Below the pieces are notes generated by a model that was not told the origin of the DNA, searched no databases, and saw only the letters and a list, made by a program, of their open reading frames with translations. Of a stretch of DNA of 64,000 nt, positions 1-7,228 are shown piece after piece; within the stretch, counting starts at the first letter, position 1, and the number at the start of each line of letters is the position of its first letter. A program made the position numbers and the translations under genes. Source of the DNA: Mycolicibacterium brisbanense (GTDB lineage Bacteria; Actinomycetota; Actinomycetes; Mycobacteriales; Mycobacteriaceae); assembly GCF_001570425.1 (NCBI RefSeq), contig NZ_BCSX01000039.1, forward strand, positions 186,001 to 250,000, given 5' to 3'.

Positions 1-29
1 GAATGATCCCGTCTACTGGTCGATGGAGT

Positions 30-1070
30 TCAGATCGGTGTAGTCATCGGATATGCGGTGATGATTTTTCCGTCGGTGCCTGATACGACAACCCGGCATG
101 TGAATGCATATACGGCCCCACTCTCGGTGATTCGGTATATGTTCCGCTGCACAACAAACGTGTCATTTCCTGATTTGTAGTCGACTTTCTCGGGATCTGC
201 CAGGGTAGCGCTGATCGCGTAGTCGGCAAGGTATCGCCAGTTCCCGGCTCCCGGGAACCGGCTCATGGCCACCCGGTTCCAATCGTCTCCGTGTCTGCTG
301 ACGATGTGGTAGAAGCCGAATTTGTCATTTCCGCAGTAGAGAACGCTGTCCCCGCTCGGCATGGCACTCACGCCGGCCACCAGTGGTGCTCGATAGAAGG
401 TCCGGACGACCTTGTTTGGATCGCCGCGACCGCCTAGCGCGCACGCTCCCCACACTCGCGGCTGATAGGGAGGCATCGGAACTTTCGGTGGCGCCGGTTC
501 CTTGGTCGGGCTTTGGGGGAATTGAGTGTTGCCGAATCCGGCGATGAATGTTTGGAGCCGGTTGGCCACCGCTTGGTCTGTCGCCACGAGCTGCAAAGAA
601 TGTGCTTGGATATTCGCCCAGATTATCTGTGATTGGAGTTGGCGCACCGTCATCAGGGGTTTTGACTGCGCGCGTAGACCGTCGCGCACTGACAGGTCCT
701 CGCCTACGACGAAACCGGCCTGCTGCGCACTGGCGACTGCCAGGAGTGCCTTCGACTTCGCTGAGTAGAGATCGTTCGCTCCCGTTTCTGCAATTGCAGC
801 TGCGACAGTTAGCCGGTCTGCCAACCCGAATACGTGCGTTCGATCGCGGTCCGAACGCATCGATGCCGCATCAGCTGATGTCCCGGTCCACGGGGTTCCG
901 CCAGGGCTAACAATTCCGTCGTTGATCGCGGAGAACTTGTCGCGCCAACGTGTCGCCATCGCTCTCCACGCTGAGGCTGCATTGGTCAGATGGTCGGTGT
1001 CCCAGCCGGCAATTTGAGACAGCGTCGGTGTCTGTAGAGACGCTGGCGCTGAATTCTGTGCCGACATCAT
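30..1070 (-). CDS. Putative type VII-secreted polymorphic toxin (WXG-like N-terminus, nuclease-like C-terminus)
   Basis: The protein has about 346 residues. Residues 20-180 look like a helical WXG100/ESX-type region, with W24, W36, W43 and a PWTG turn near 61-64. A proline-rich hinge follows (about 184-206), then a compact C-terminal domain (about 207-347). In that domain the motif YHIVSRHGDDW (H256, H261) and the ending KIITAYP (K336, T339) resemble barnase/EndoU/ColE5-RelE (BECR) fold RNase toxins. The toxin assignment is inferred from motif shape, not from a search. The ATG at 1070 overlaps the stop of the EspC-like gene by one base (TGATG); a GTG at 1073 is an alternative. Base composition is less GC-rich than in neighbouring core genes, consistent with transfer. 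No immunity gene is visible before the left edge. Confidence 0.6.
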   Translation of the reverse strand: MMSAQNSAPASLQTPTLSQIAGWDTDHLTNAASAWRAMATRWRDKFSAINDGIVSPGGTPWTGTSADAASMRSDRDRTHVFGLADRLTVAAAIAETGANDLYSAKSKALLAVASAQQAGFVVGEDLSVRDGLRAQSKPLMTVRQLQSQIIWANIQAHSLQLVATDQAVANRLQTFIAGFGNTQFPQSPTKEPAPPKVPMPPYQPRVWGACALGGRGDPNKVVRTFYRAPLVAGVSAMPSGDSVLYCGNDKFGFYHIVSRHGDDWNRVAMSRFPGAGNWRYLADYAISATLADPEKVDYKSGNDTFVVQRNIYRITESGAVYAFTCRVVVSGTDGKIITAYPMTTPI

Positions 1071-1366
1071 CACCGCGCATCGAAGTTTGTGGCGGCACCG
1101 AGGGTGCGACCGAGTTCATGGTCGGTCTTCGAGTACTGATCCGCGGCAGCGCGTAGCGCAGATGCTGTGGAGCGGATTCGTTCGGCCAAGATTTGGGCGG
1201 TACTCGCTGTGGCCGACTGGAGGCCGGCGACCGCGTCAACGGTTGCTTGATGCGGTGCTAACGGCATGGTGATCGGGTCGCAGATGAGAACGTGCGATGC
1301 CAATTCTTCGCAGACCACCGCAAAAGCTCGCATACCTTCCGGATCACACCGCAATTCATGCGACAT
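1070..1366 (-). CDS. EspC-like ESX/type VII secretion-associated protein (DUF2580 family)
   Basis: This is a 98-residue mostly helical protein beginning MSHELRCDPEGMRAF. It ends with a helix containing AADQYSKTDHELGRTL, the usual layout of EspC/DUF2580 proteins. Y78-S-K-T-D82 fits the YxxxD/E signal that directs substrates to ESX secretion systems. The ATG at 1366 gives the family-sized product; upstream extensions run into hisE on the other strand. It is the first gene of a two-gene unit with the toxin-like protein and probably serves as its secretion partner, by analogy with PE/PPE, Esx pairs and LXG partner proteins. It is transcribed divergently from hisE across 54 bp. Confidence 0.72.
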   Translation of the reverse strand: MSHELRCDPEGMRAFAVVCEELASHVLICDPITMPLAPHQATVDAVAGLQSATASTAQILAERIRSTASALRAAADQYSKTDHELGRTLGAATNFDAR

Positions 1367-1420
1367 CGCCCCATTATTGCCCGACAGCGATCCGGGCCAA
1401 CGCGGACTTGCCAGTGGGCC

Positions 1421-1702
1421 ATGAAACAATCCATGCCCGTGAAGACTTTCGACGGCCTGTTCGCTGAGCTCAGCGAGAAGGCCCGCACCCGGCCCGCAGG
1501 CAGTGGCACCGTCGCGGCATTGGACACCGGGGTGCACGGGCTCGGCAAGAAGATCTTGGAGGAAGCCGGCGAGGTGTGGCTGGCCGCCGAGCATGAGAGC
1601 GACGAGGCGCTGGCCGAGGAGGTCAGCCAGTTGCTGTACTGGACGCAGGTGCTGATGCTCGCCCGCGGCCTGACCCTCGACGACGTCTACCGGAAGCTGT
1701 GA
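1421..1702 (+). CDS. hisE: Phosphoribosyl-ATP pyrophosphatase HisE
   Basis: HisE hydrolyses phosphoribosyl-ATP to phosphoribosyl-AMP, the second step of histidine synthesis, in the cytoplasm. The 93-residue protein has the MazG-like all-alpha fold with the acidic motif KKILEEAGEVWLAAEHESDEALAEE, whose Glu/Asp residues bind Mg2+, and ends in DDVYRKL as in mycobacterial HisE. The ATG at 1421 (MKQSMPVKTF) gives the standard length; the frame is open further upstream but would overlap the divergent EspC-like gene. The stop overlaps a GTG of the hisG frame, and hisG follows directly, so the two are cotranscribed. Confidence 0.97.
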   Translation: MKQSMPVKTFDGLFAELSEKARTRPAGSGTVAALDTGVHGLGKKILEEAGEVWLAAEHESDEALAEEVSQLLYWTQVLMLARGLTLDDVYRKL

Positions 1703-1704
1703 GC

Positions 1705-2556
1705 ATGTTGCGGGTTGCTGTTCCCAACAAGGGGGCCCTGAGCGAGTCGGCCGCCGAGATCCTCTCCGAGGCCGGATACCGCCGGCGTCGCGACCCCAAG
1801 GATCTGACGGTCGTCGACCCCAGCAACAACGTCGAGTTCTTCTTCCTGCGGCCGAAGGACATCGCCGTCTACGTCGGTTCCGGTCAGCTCGATCTCGGCA
1901 TCACCGGACGCGACCTGGCCGCGGATTCGGATGCACCGGTGCGCGAGCGGTTGTCGCTGGGCTTCGGCAATTCCACCTTCCGCTACGCCGCCCCGGCCGG
2001 TCGGGAGTGGACGACGGCCGACTTGGCGGGCAAGCGGATCGCCACGTCGTTTCCCAACCTGGTGCGCAAAGATCTGGCGGCACAAGGGATCGAGGCCACG
2101 GTCATCCGGCTCGACGGTGCGGTGGAGATCTCGATCCAGCTGGGCGTCGCCGACGTCATCGCCGATGTGGTCGGCTCGGGCCGCACGCTGGGCCTGCACG
2201 ACCTGGTGGCCTTCGGTGCGCCACTGTGTGATTCGGAGGCGGTGCTGATCGAACGCGACGGTGCCTCGGAAGAGAACGCGGCCGCACGAGATCAGCTGAC
2301 TGCGCGAGTGCAGGGCGTGGTGTTCGGCCAGCAGTACCTGATGCTCGACTACGACTGTCCGCGTGCGGTTTTGGATGATGCCATGGCGGTGACCCCGGGT
2401 CTGGAATCGCCGACGATCGCGCCGCTGGCCGATCCGGAGTGGGCTGCCGTGCGAGCCCTGGTCCCGCGCCGCGACGTCAACTCCATCATGGACGAGCTCG
2501 CGGCCATCGGGGCCAAGGCGATTCTTGCCTCTGACATCAGGTTCTGCCGCTTCTGA
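1705..2556 (+). CDS. hisG: ATP phosphoribosyltransferase HisG (long form)
   Basis: HisG condenses ATP with PRPP, the first and feedback-regulated step of histidine synthesis. The 283-residue protein starts MLRVAVPNKGALSE. It contains the PRPP-binding region DVVGSGRTL and a C-terminal ACT-like regulatory domain (LVPRRDVNSIMDELAAIGAKAILASDIRFCRF region), so it is the hexameric long form inhibited by histidine. I chose ATG 1705 because a GGAAG ribosome-binding sequence lies 8 nt upstream (1692-1696). An in-frame GTG at 1699, overlapping the hisE stop as GTGA, is the alternative and would add two residues. Confidence 0.97.
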   Translation: MLRVAVPNKGALSESAAEILSEAGYRRRRDPKDLTVVDPSNNVEFFFLRPKDIAVYVGSGQLDLGITGRDLAADSDAPVRERLSLGFGNSTFRYAAPAGREWTTADLAGKRIATSFPNLVRKDLAAQGIEATVIRLDGAVEISIQLGVADVIADVVGSGRTLGLHDLVAFGAPLCDSEAVLIERDGASEENAAARDQLTARVQGVVFGQQYLMLDYDCPRAVLDDAMAVTPGLESPTIAPLADPEWAAVRALVPRRDVNSIMDELAAIGAKAILASDIRFCRF

Positions 2557-2564
2557 TCACCCGG

Positions 2565-2597
2565 TGCCCGGACGCTGTGCGTGTTAGCGTCCGGGCA
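2565..2597 (+). terminator. Perfect 12-bp hairpin after hisG that covers the next start codon
   Basis: TGCCCGGACGCT (2565-2576) pairs perfectly with AGCGTCCGGGCA (2586-2597) across a 9-nt loop. The right arm ends on the A of the DUF4126 ATG. There is no U-tract, so it is an L-shaped terminator at most. It could instead act as an attenuator that hides the translation start. The right arm also contains TAGCGT (2585-2590), a possible -10 element 6 nt before the ATG. Confidence 0.6.
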
Positions 2598-3079
2598 TGA
2601 CCCATTTCCTCGTCCTGCTGCTGGCGCTGCTCATCGGGGTGGTGGCCGGGCTGCGGGCGCTGACCCCGCCCGCCGTGGTGGCGTGGGCGGCGGCGTTGCA
2701 CTGGATCAATCTGGACGGTACCTGGGTGCAGTGGTTGGCACACCCCATCACTGTCACCGTGCTGACCATTCTTGCTGTCGTTGAGCTCATTACCGATCAG
2801 CTACCCAAGACGCCCAGTCGTAAGACCCCGGTGCAGTTCATCGCGAGGCTGGCCACCGGCGCGTTCGCCGGCGCGGTGATCGGGACGGCCTGGGGGTACA
2901 CCTTCGGCGGCCTCGGTGCGGGCATGATCGGTGCCGTGCTGGGAACGCTCGGCGGCTACGAGGCCCGCAGCCGCCTGGTCGCGGCCACCGGCGGGCGCGA
3001 TCTGCCGATCGCCCTGGTTGAGGATGTCGTTGCGGTAGCCGGCGGCTTCGCAGTCGCGGCGCTCACCGCGGTCGTATAG
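2597..3079 (+). CDS. DUF4126 family integral membrane protein
   Basis: The 160-residue protein is hydrophobic throughout, with about four to five membrane segments rich in Gly and Ala (LLALLIGVVAGLRALTPP at the N-terminus, GAFAGAVIGTAWGYTFGGLGAG in the middle). The layout matches DUF4126 proteins and the position matches Rv2120c, which also lies beside hisG. Function is unknown. The ATG at 2597 is the natural start; it lies in the arm of a hairpin and 6 nt after TAGCGT, so the mRNA may be leaderless. The stop is 2 nt before the next gene. Confidence 0.85.
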   Translation: MTHFLVLLLALLIGVVAGLRALTPPAVVAWAAALHWINLDGTWVQWLAHPITVTVLTILAVVELITDQLPKTPSRKTPVQFIARLATGAFAGAVIGTAWGYTFGGLGAGMIGAVLGTLGGYEARSRLVAATGGRDLPIALVEDVVAVAGGFAVAALTAVV

Positions 3080-3081
3080 CC

Positions 3082-4458
3082 ATGGCCGAGTCAGAGCGCT
3101 TCGACGCCATCATCGTCGGGGCCGGCCAGGCCGGCCCGTCGCTCGCCGGGCGACTCACTGCCGCAGGCAACACCGTCGCGGTGATCGAACGCAAACTGGT
3201 GGGCGGCACGTGTGTGAACACCGGGTGCATCCCCACCAAGACTCTGGTGGCCAGTGCCCATGCCGCGCACCTCGCTCGCCGTGGCGCTGAATATGGGGTC
3301 GGCACAGGCGAAGTCACCGTCGACATGACCAAGGTCAAGGCTCGCAAGGACGGGATCGTGCTCGACGACCGGCAGGGGGTCGAGGCCTGGCTGGAGGGCA
3401 TGGACGGTGCGTCGCTCATCCGGGGCCACGCCCGATTCGTCGATCCGCACACCCTGGACGTCGACGGCCGGCTGCTGAGCGCCGATCGGATCTTCCTCAA
3501 CGTGGGCGGCCGCGCTGTTGCCCCCGATTTCCCGGGGCTGGCCGATATCGACTATTTGACCAATGTCGGGATCCTCGAACTGGATTCGGTGCCCGAGCAC
3601 CTCGTCATCATCGGTGGCAGTTACATCGCGCTGGAGTTCGCACAGATGTACCGACGCTTCGGGGCCAGGGTCACCGTCGTCGAGCGGGGCCCGCGGCTGA
3701 CCTCACGCGAGGACGAGGATGTCTCGGCGACGATCAAGGAGATCCTCGAGGCCGAGGGCATCGACATCGTGCTCAACGCCACCGACATCCGGTTTACCAA
3801 GCAGGACAACGGCTTCGAGGTGACTCCGGCTGACGGGGCCGCGCCGATCGCCGGTACCCAACTGCTGGTCGCGGTCGGCCGGGTGCCCAACACCGACGAT
3901 CTCGGCCTTCAGAACGCCGGTGTGCGGACCGATAAGCGCGGTTACATCGAGGTGGACGACCAGCTATGCACCAGCGCCGAACACATCTGGGCGATGGGGG
4001 ACTGCAACGGCAAGGGCGCGTTCACCCACACCTCGTACAACGACTACGAGATCGTGGCCGCCAATCTGCTCGACGACGATCCGCGTCGGGTCAGCGATCG
4101 CGTCCCCACCTACGCGCTGTATATCGACCCGCCGCTGGGCCGGGCCGGGCTGACCGTCGACCAGGTGCGGGCGTCGGGACGAAAAGCGTTGGTGGCCAAG
4201 CGTCCGATGACCCGGGTGGGCCGTGCGGTGGAGAAAGGTGAGACGCAGGGCTTCATGAAGGTGGTGGTCGACGCCGAGACGGAGGAGATCCTGGGTGCGG
4301 CCATCCTCGGTGTCGGCGGTGACGAGGTCATCCACAGCATCCTCGACATCATGACCGCGAAGCTGCCCTACACCGCCATATCCCGCACCATGCACATCCA
4401 TCCGACGGTCAGTGAGTTGGTGCCGACGCTCCTGCAGGACTTGCAGCCGCTGGACTGA
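3082..4458 (+). CDS. FAD-dependent pyridine nucleotide-disulfide oxidoreductase (class I, mercuric reductase-like)
   Basis: The 458-residue flavoprotein has a Rossmann FAD motif VGAGQAGPSLAGRL at residue 12 and the redox-active pair C44-VNTG-C49 in GGTCVNTGCIPTKT. An NAD(P)H-binding motif IIGGSYIALEFAQMYRRFG lies near residue 175, the second FAD motif is WAMGDCNGKGAFTHTS, and the C-terminal dimerisation domain carries HIHPTVSE. The extra C-terminal Cys pair used by true mercuric reductases to bind Hg is absent, so the substrate is unknown; general disulfide or quinone reduction is likelier. It starts 2 nt after the DUF4126 stop. Its last 50 bp overlap the convergent flavodoxin gene. Confidence 0.9.
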   Translation: MAESERFDAIIVGAGQAGPSLAGRLTAAGNTVAVIERKLVGGTCVNTGCIPTKTLVASAHAAHLARRGAEYGVGTGEVTVDMTKVKARKDGIVLDDRQGVEAWLEGMDGASLIRGHARFVDPHTLDVDGRLLSADRIFLNVGGRAVAPDFPGLADIDYLTNVGILELDSVPEHLVIIGGSYIALEFAQMYRRFGARVTVVERGPRLTSREDEDVSATIKEILEAEGIDIVLNATDIRFTKQDNGFEVTPADGAAPIAGTQLLVAVGRVPNTDDLGLQNAGVRTDKRGYIEVDDQLCTSAEHIWAMGDCNGKGAFTHTSYNDYEIVAANLLDDDPRRVSDRVPTYALYIDPPLGRAGLTVDQVRASGRKALVAKRPMTRVGRAVEKGETQGFMKVVVDAETEEILGAAILGVGGDEVIHSILDIMTAKLPYTAISRTMHIHPTVSELVPTLLQDLQPLD

Positions 4459-5056
4459 GGCTGCGGCCGATGTTCAGTTGGCGTGTCACCAGGGCGACGC
4501 GCGCCCCGAGATGGCGGCACGTCGCGACGTCGGACGGGTGCACCTGGTCGGGATTGGCGTCGACGTTGGTCTGCGCACCGGCGCCCAGGAAGAAGCCGAG
4601 CCGATTGAGATCGTCCTCGCTACTGAATGAGGCGTTCCAGCCGGGGCCCAAACCCAGGCTCACCCAATGCATGTGGTGCTGGGCTGCGAAGACCGCCAAT
4701 GAACTGAGCGTGTTCAGCTTGTCGCCGCTCTTGCCTCCGGAATTCGTGAAGCCGGCCGCAACCTTGTCGCGCCAGGTGCCGTTGACACAGCGCCGTCCGG
4801 TCTTCTCGGCGAACGCCTGGAACCCGGCCGACACGTTGCCCATGTAGGTGGGGGTGCCGAAGATCATCGCGTCGATGCCGTCGAGGAGGTCCCACTGGGC
4901 CTCGGTGATGGTGTCGACGGCGACGACGCTGACATCGGCACCGGCGTCGACGGCACCGGCCGCCACTGCGGCGGCGAGCGTCGCGGTATGCCCGAAACCC
5001 GAGTGGTACACCACCGCCACTGTGGGCGCTGCGATATCGGAACCGTTGTGAGACAT
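4409..5056 (-). CDS. Flavodoxin/WrbA-like NAD(P)H-dependent FMN oxidoreductase
   Basis: The protein has 215 residues. It shows the flavodoxin FMN phosphate loop YHSGFGHTATLAAAV near residue 17 and the second FMN loop GTPTYMGNVSAGFQAF near residue 80, as in WrbA-type NAD(P)H:quinone oxidoreductases. ATG 5056 (MSHNGSD) was chosen because it lies 2 nt after the SRPBCC stop and gives family length. It is the last gene of an ArsR-SRPBCC-flavodoxin operon. The Ala/Pro-rich tail overlaps the convergent reductase gene. Confidence 0.88.
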   Translation of the reverse strand: MSHNGSDIAAPTVAVVYHSGFGHTATLAAAVAAGAVDAGADVSVVAVDTITEAQWDLLDGIDAMIFGTPTYMGNVSAGFQAFAEKTGRRCVNGTWRDKVAAGFTNSGGKSGDKLNTLSSLAVFAAQHHMHWVSLGLGPGWNASFSSEDDLNRLGFFLGAGAQTNVDANPDQVHPSDVATCRHLGARVALVTRQLNIGRSLSPAAASPAGASAPTH

Positions 5057-5058
5057 GA

Positions 5059-5577
5059 CTATTCCCCTTCCCATTGCTGCCCTAGCACTGCTGCCACTTC
5101 TTGATAGCGTTGTCCCCAGTCGGGGAGCTCGTTGCCCGCCAGATGAGCTTCCAGCCGGTCCAGATAGGCGTGGGTGCCGGGATGGAAACCCTGACCGTCG
5201 CGGACGGTGAGCCCGCGGTGACTGAACCGCAGCAGGGTGCCGTCGCCATCCGGGGTCAGTTCGTAGCGCACGACGCCGGCTTCGGGGGCCGACAGCACGG
5301 CCTGGTTCCACTCGTGCTCGAATACCCTCGGCGGGTCCCACACCCTGATCCGGCCGGTCATCTTCTTCTGCTGCGGTGGGATCGGTGGTGAGTGCGGGAT
5401 CATCTCGATCGTGCCGCCCTCGCGGGCGTCGATCGTCGTTTCTCCCATCCATTGGTTGCGCTGCGCCGGATCCGTGATCGCGGCCCACACTGTCTCGACC
5501 GGATAGGGCAGGTGCCGCTCGAAGTTCAGCGCGGCCCGGTCACCCTCGACGGTGAGTTTTCCTTCACGCGCGGTCAT
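5059..5577 (-). CDS. SRPBCC/AHSA1-like protein
   Basis: The 172-residue protein has the START-like AHSA1 pattern: LPYPVETVWAAITDPAQRNQWMG at the N-terminus, then a strand set ending in GVVRYELTPDGDGTLLRFSHRGL, and a C-terminal helix YLDRLEAHLAGNELPDW. Such proteins bind hydrophobic ligands, and many are encoded with an ArsR repressor, as here: the start ATG at 5577 overlaps the arsR stop by 4 bp. The natural ligand cannot be told from sequence. Confidence 0.88.
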   Translation of the reverse strand: MTAREGKLTVEGDRAALNFERHLPYPVETVWAAITDPAQRNQWMGETTIDAREGGTIEMIPHSPPIPPQQKKMTGRIRVWDPPRVFEHEWNQAVLSAPEAGVVRYELTPDGDGTLLRFSHRGLTVRDGQGFHPGTHAYLDRLEAHLAGNELPDWGQRYQEVAAVLGQQWEGE

Positions 5578-5891
5578 TTGGTCTCCTTGTGGGTCGATTC
5601 GAGGTGGCGTTCCAGGGCGTCGAGATGGTTGGTCCAGTAGCGGCGGTACCGCTCGATCCACGCGTCGATCTGCACCAAGCCGTCGGCGCGGAGCGCGTAG
5701 ATGCGCCGCTGCGCGTCGGGCCGGACCTCGACCAGCCCGACCTCACGTAGCACCTTGAGATGCCGCGACACGGTCGGCTGGGTCAGGCCCGGCAGGGTGG
5801 CCACGAGTTCACCGGCAGTGCGTTCGCCGTCGGTGAGTGCGTCGAGCAGGGCGCGCCTGCTGGGTTCGGCGACGGCTTCGAAGACGTCCAT
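5574..5891 (-). CDS. ArsR-family winged-helix transcriptional regulator
   Basis: The 105-residue protein is a single winged-helix domain: FEAVAEPSRRALLDALTDGERTAGEL, recognition helix GLTQPTVSRHLKVLREVGLVE, wing RPDAQRRIYAL. There is no CxC metal-binding motif in helix 3, so it is not an arsenic or metal sensor of the classic type; it fits the group paired with AHSA1/SRPBCC proteins. It heads the operon with the SRPBCC and flavodoxin genes and probably represses its own promoter through the palindrome at 5912-5921. Confidence 0.9.
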   Translation of the reverse strand: MDVFEAVAEPSRRALLDALTDGERTAGELVATLPGLTQPTVSRHLKVLREVGLVEVRPDAQRRIYALRADGLVQIDAWIERYRRYWTNHLDALERHLESTHKETK

Positions 5892-5911
5892 GTGCCGAGT
5901 ATTGCAGGACG

Positions 5912-5921
5912 TCTATATAGA
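5912..5921. promoter_or_regulatory. Candidate ArsR operator (TCTATATAGA palindrome)
   Basis: TCTATATAGA is a perfect 10-bp palindrome 20 bp upstream of the arsR start, in an AT-rich patch (5911-5937) that stands out from the surroundings. The position fits an autorepressor site. Binding is inferred. Nothing else supportable was seen in 5892-6101. Confidence 0.5.
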
Positions 5922-6101
5922 TGCAAGCAAATATAAGGGCGCCTGGTGGCTGCGTGTTTCGGCGCCGCGGTAAGTGCCCGGTCTAAACGCCGTAACCCCG
6001 GGCGCGCTGGCCGTCGCATGTGGTGGGTTTCCGTGGAGGCGGGGAATCTGATCTGGTGTCGTGGGCCTGCCGTGAGCCCTGACCCGACTCCTGTATCGGG
6101 G

Positions 6102-6761
6102 CTATACGTCCACAGGGGTCAATTCGAATGCGTCAGCAAGGGACGCGATGGCCGCAGGGTCGCCTTCGACGGTCAGCGTTTGGTCGCTCAACGCGTCGTT
6201 TAGTGTTGCGGCTCCGTTGTTGATTGCGATCAGCGTGGCCATGTCGGTGGTGATGACCGCCAGGGCATGCTGCGCGTGTCCGGATTGAATCTGGATGTCA
6301 CCATCGGCGATGGTGAACTGAAACGTCGAATCACCAAGGCGCAGTTCGTAGATGCCGTCGGCGGCCGGCGAACTCCGTGGATTGAATCGGGCGGCCATCG
6401 CGAACGCGAGCAGGTTGACGTTCGCAGTCTGGCCCTCGGTGGGCGTTCCCATGCGGCGCAGGCCCCATCGTGTCAGCCCAAGCAGAGGTGCTCGTAGTGC
6501 CTCGCCGTCGGCGGTGAGTTGATAGACGGTTGAGGCGGCTGGGGGAGGCAGGACTGCCTTCTCGATGACTGTGGCGTCTTCGAGTTCGCGGAGCCGCTGG
6601 GTGAGCAAGCCGGTTCCGATGCCGGGGAGCCCGACCTGTAAGTCGGTGAATCGTTTCGGTCCCATCATGAGCTCGCGCAGGATCAGCATCGTCCAGCGTT
6701 CGCCCAACAGGTCGAGCGCCACCGCGAGCCCGCAGTACTCGTCGTAGGACCTCTTCGCCAT
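6102..6761 (-). CDS. HxlR-family regulator with C-terminal SCP2-like domain
   Basis: The 219-residue protein begins with a complete HxlR winged helix: C10-GLAVALDLLGERWTMLILREL, then MGPKRFTDLQVGLPGIGTGLLTQRLRELE. Residues about 115-219 form an SCP2/sterol-carrier-like domain (YELRLGDSTFQFTIADGDI, DALSDQTLTVEGDPAAI), a known fusion in mycobacteria that suggests sensing of a lipid-like ligand. The ATG at 6761 follows GGGAG and a TAGATT -10-like element. It faces a small ORF and an MmpL-type transporter, which are the likely targets. Confidence 0.9.
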   Translation of the reverse strand: MAKRSYDEYCGLAVALDLLGERWTMLILRELMMGPKRFTDLQVGLPGIGTGLLTQRLRELEDATVIEKAVLPPPAASTVYQLTADGEALRAPLLGLTRWGLRRMGTPTEGQTANVNLLAFAMAARFNPRSSPAADGIYELRLGDSTFQFTIADGDIQIQSGHAQHALAVITTDMATLIAINNGAATLNDALSDQTLTVEGDPAAIASLADAFELTPVDV

Positions 6762-6780
6762 GATGCTCCCAATCTAACAT

Positions 6781-6815
6781 CTGAAGTAAGTACTTCAAAA
6801 TAGTATGTACTTCAG
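6781..6815. promoter_or_regulatory. Candidate HxlR operator with three TACTTCA half-sites
   Basis: CTGAAGTA (6781-6788) and TACTTCAG (6808-6815) form an outer inverted repeat. TGAAGTA (6782-6788) and TACTTCA (6791-6797) form an inner one with a 2-bp centre. Three copies of one 7-mer lie within 35 bp between the HxlR start (6761) and the divergent ORF (6842), the expected place for an operator controlling both directions. Confidence 0.65.
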
Positions 6816-6841
6816 AAACAAGTAGTAGTAGCTTTCGCTTT

Positions 6842-7183
6842 ATGAACGTCCGCACTCTGGTCTCGCCGCGGTTGGAAGACGAGTCGGCGCCACCAGCCCC
6901 AGCCGCTCCGACCGATGATCGCCTCCACGATTCCAATGGCACTGTGCCCGTGGCCTATTCGGGTCTGGAACTGCAGGCGAGCACGCAGCAGCAACCTGGT
7001 GCGGTGCGCGATGAGCCCGCCGGTCCGGATGAGCGTGCTCCCGATGCCGGCATCCGGGCCCGCCTGGCCCGCTTGCTGCGCAGGCCAGCCGGCTCGAAGC
7101 CTGACCGCGTCACCCGGTACCCGCCGCGCCGCCCCGATTTCATCGCCGACGCGGCGATGGGACGGGAAATGCACCGACTCTGA
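6842..7183 (+). CDS. Hypothetical protein upstream of the MmpL transporter
   Basis: A 113-residue Pro/Ala/Arg-rich protein with no recognised domain, signal peptide or membrane segment. Its third codon positions are mostly G or C, which favours real coding. It lies between the HxlR operator and the transporter gene, 45 bp before the latter, in the same direction. A reading frame on the opposite strand (6812-7174) is open as well, so the call is uncertain. Confidence 0.45.
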   Translation: MNVRTLVSPRLEDESAPPAPAAPTDDRLHDSNGTVPVAYSGLELQASTQQQPGAVRDEPAGPDERAPDAGIRARLARLLRRPAGSKPDRVTRYPPRRPDFIADAAMGREMHRL

Positions 7184-7228
7184 CTGCCGCGCCGACCCTC
7201 CTGCTGAACTCGACGAAAGACCGGGACC

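Noticed and set aside
3082..4458. Calling the FAD reductase a mercuric reductase (merA)
   Set aside because: The redox CxxxxC site is present, but the C-terminal Cys pair needed to bind Hg(II) is missing and no merR, merT or merB neighbour exists.
6812..7174. Minus-strand ORF opposite the small gene upstream of the MmpL transporter
   Set aside because: It lacks a ribosome-binding sequence and a domain. The plus-strand frame has the better third-position GC pattern and fits the divergent layout, though certainty is modest.
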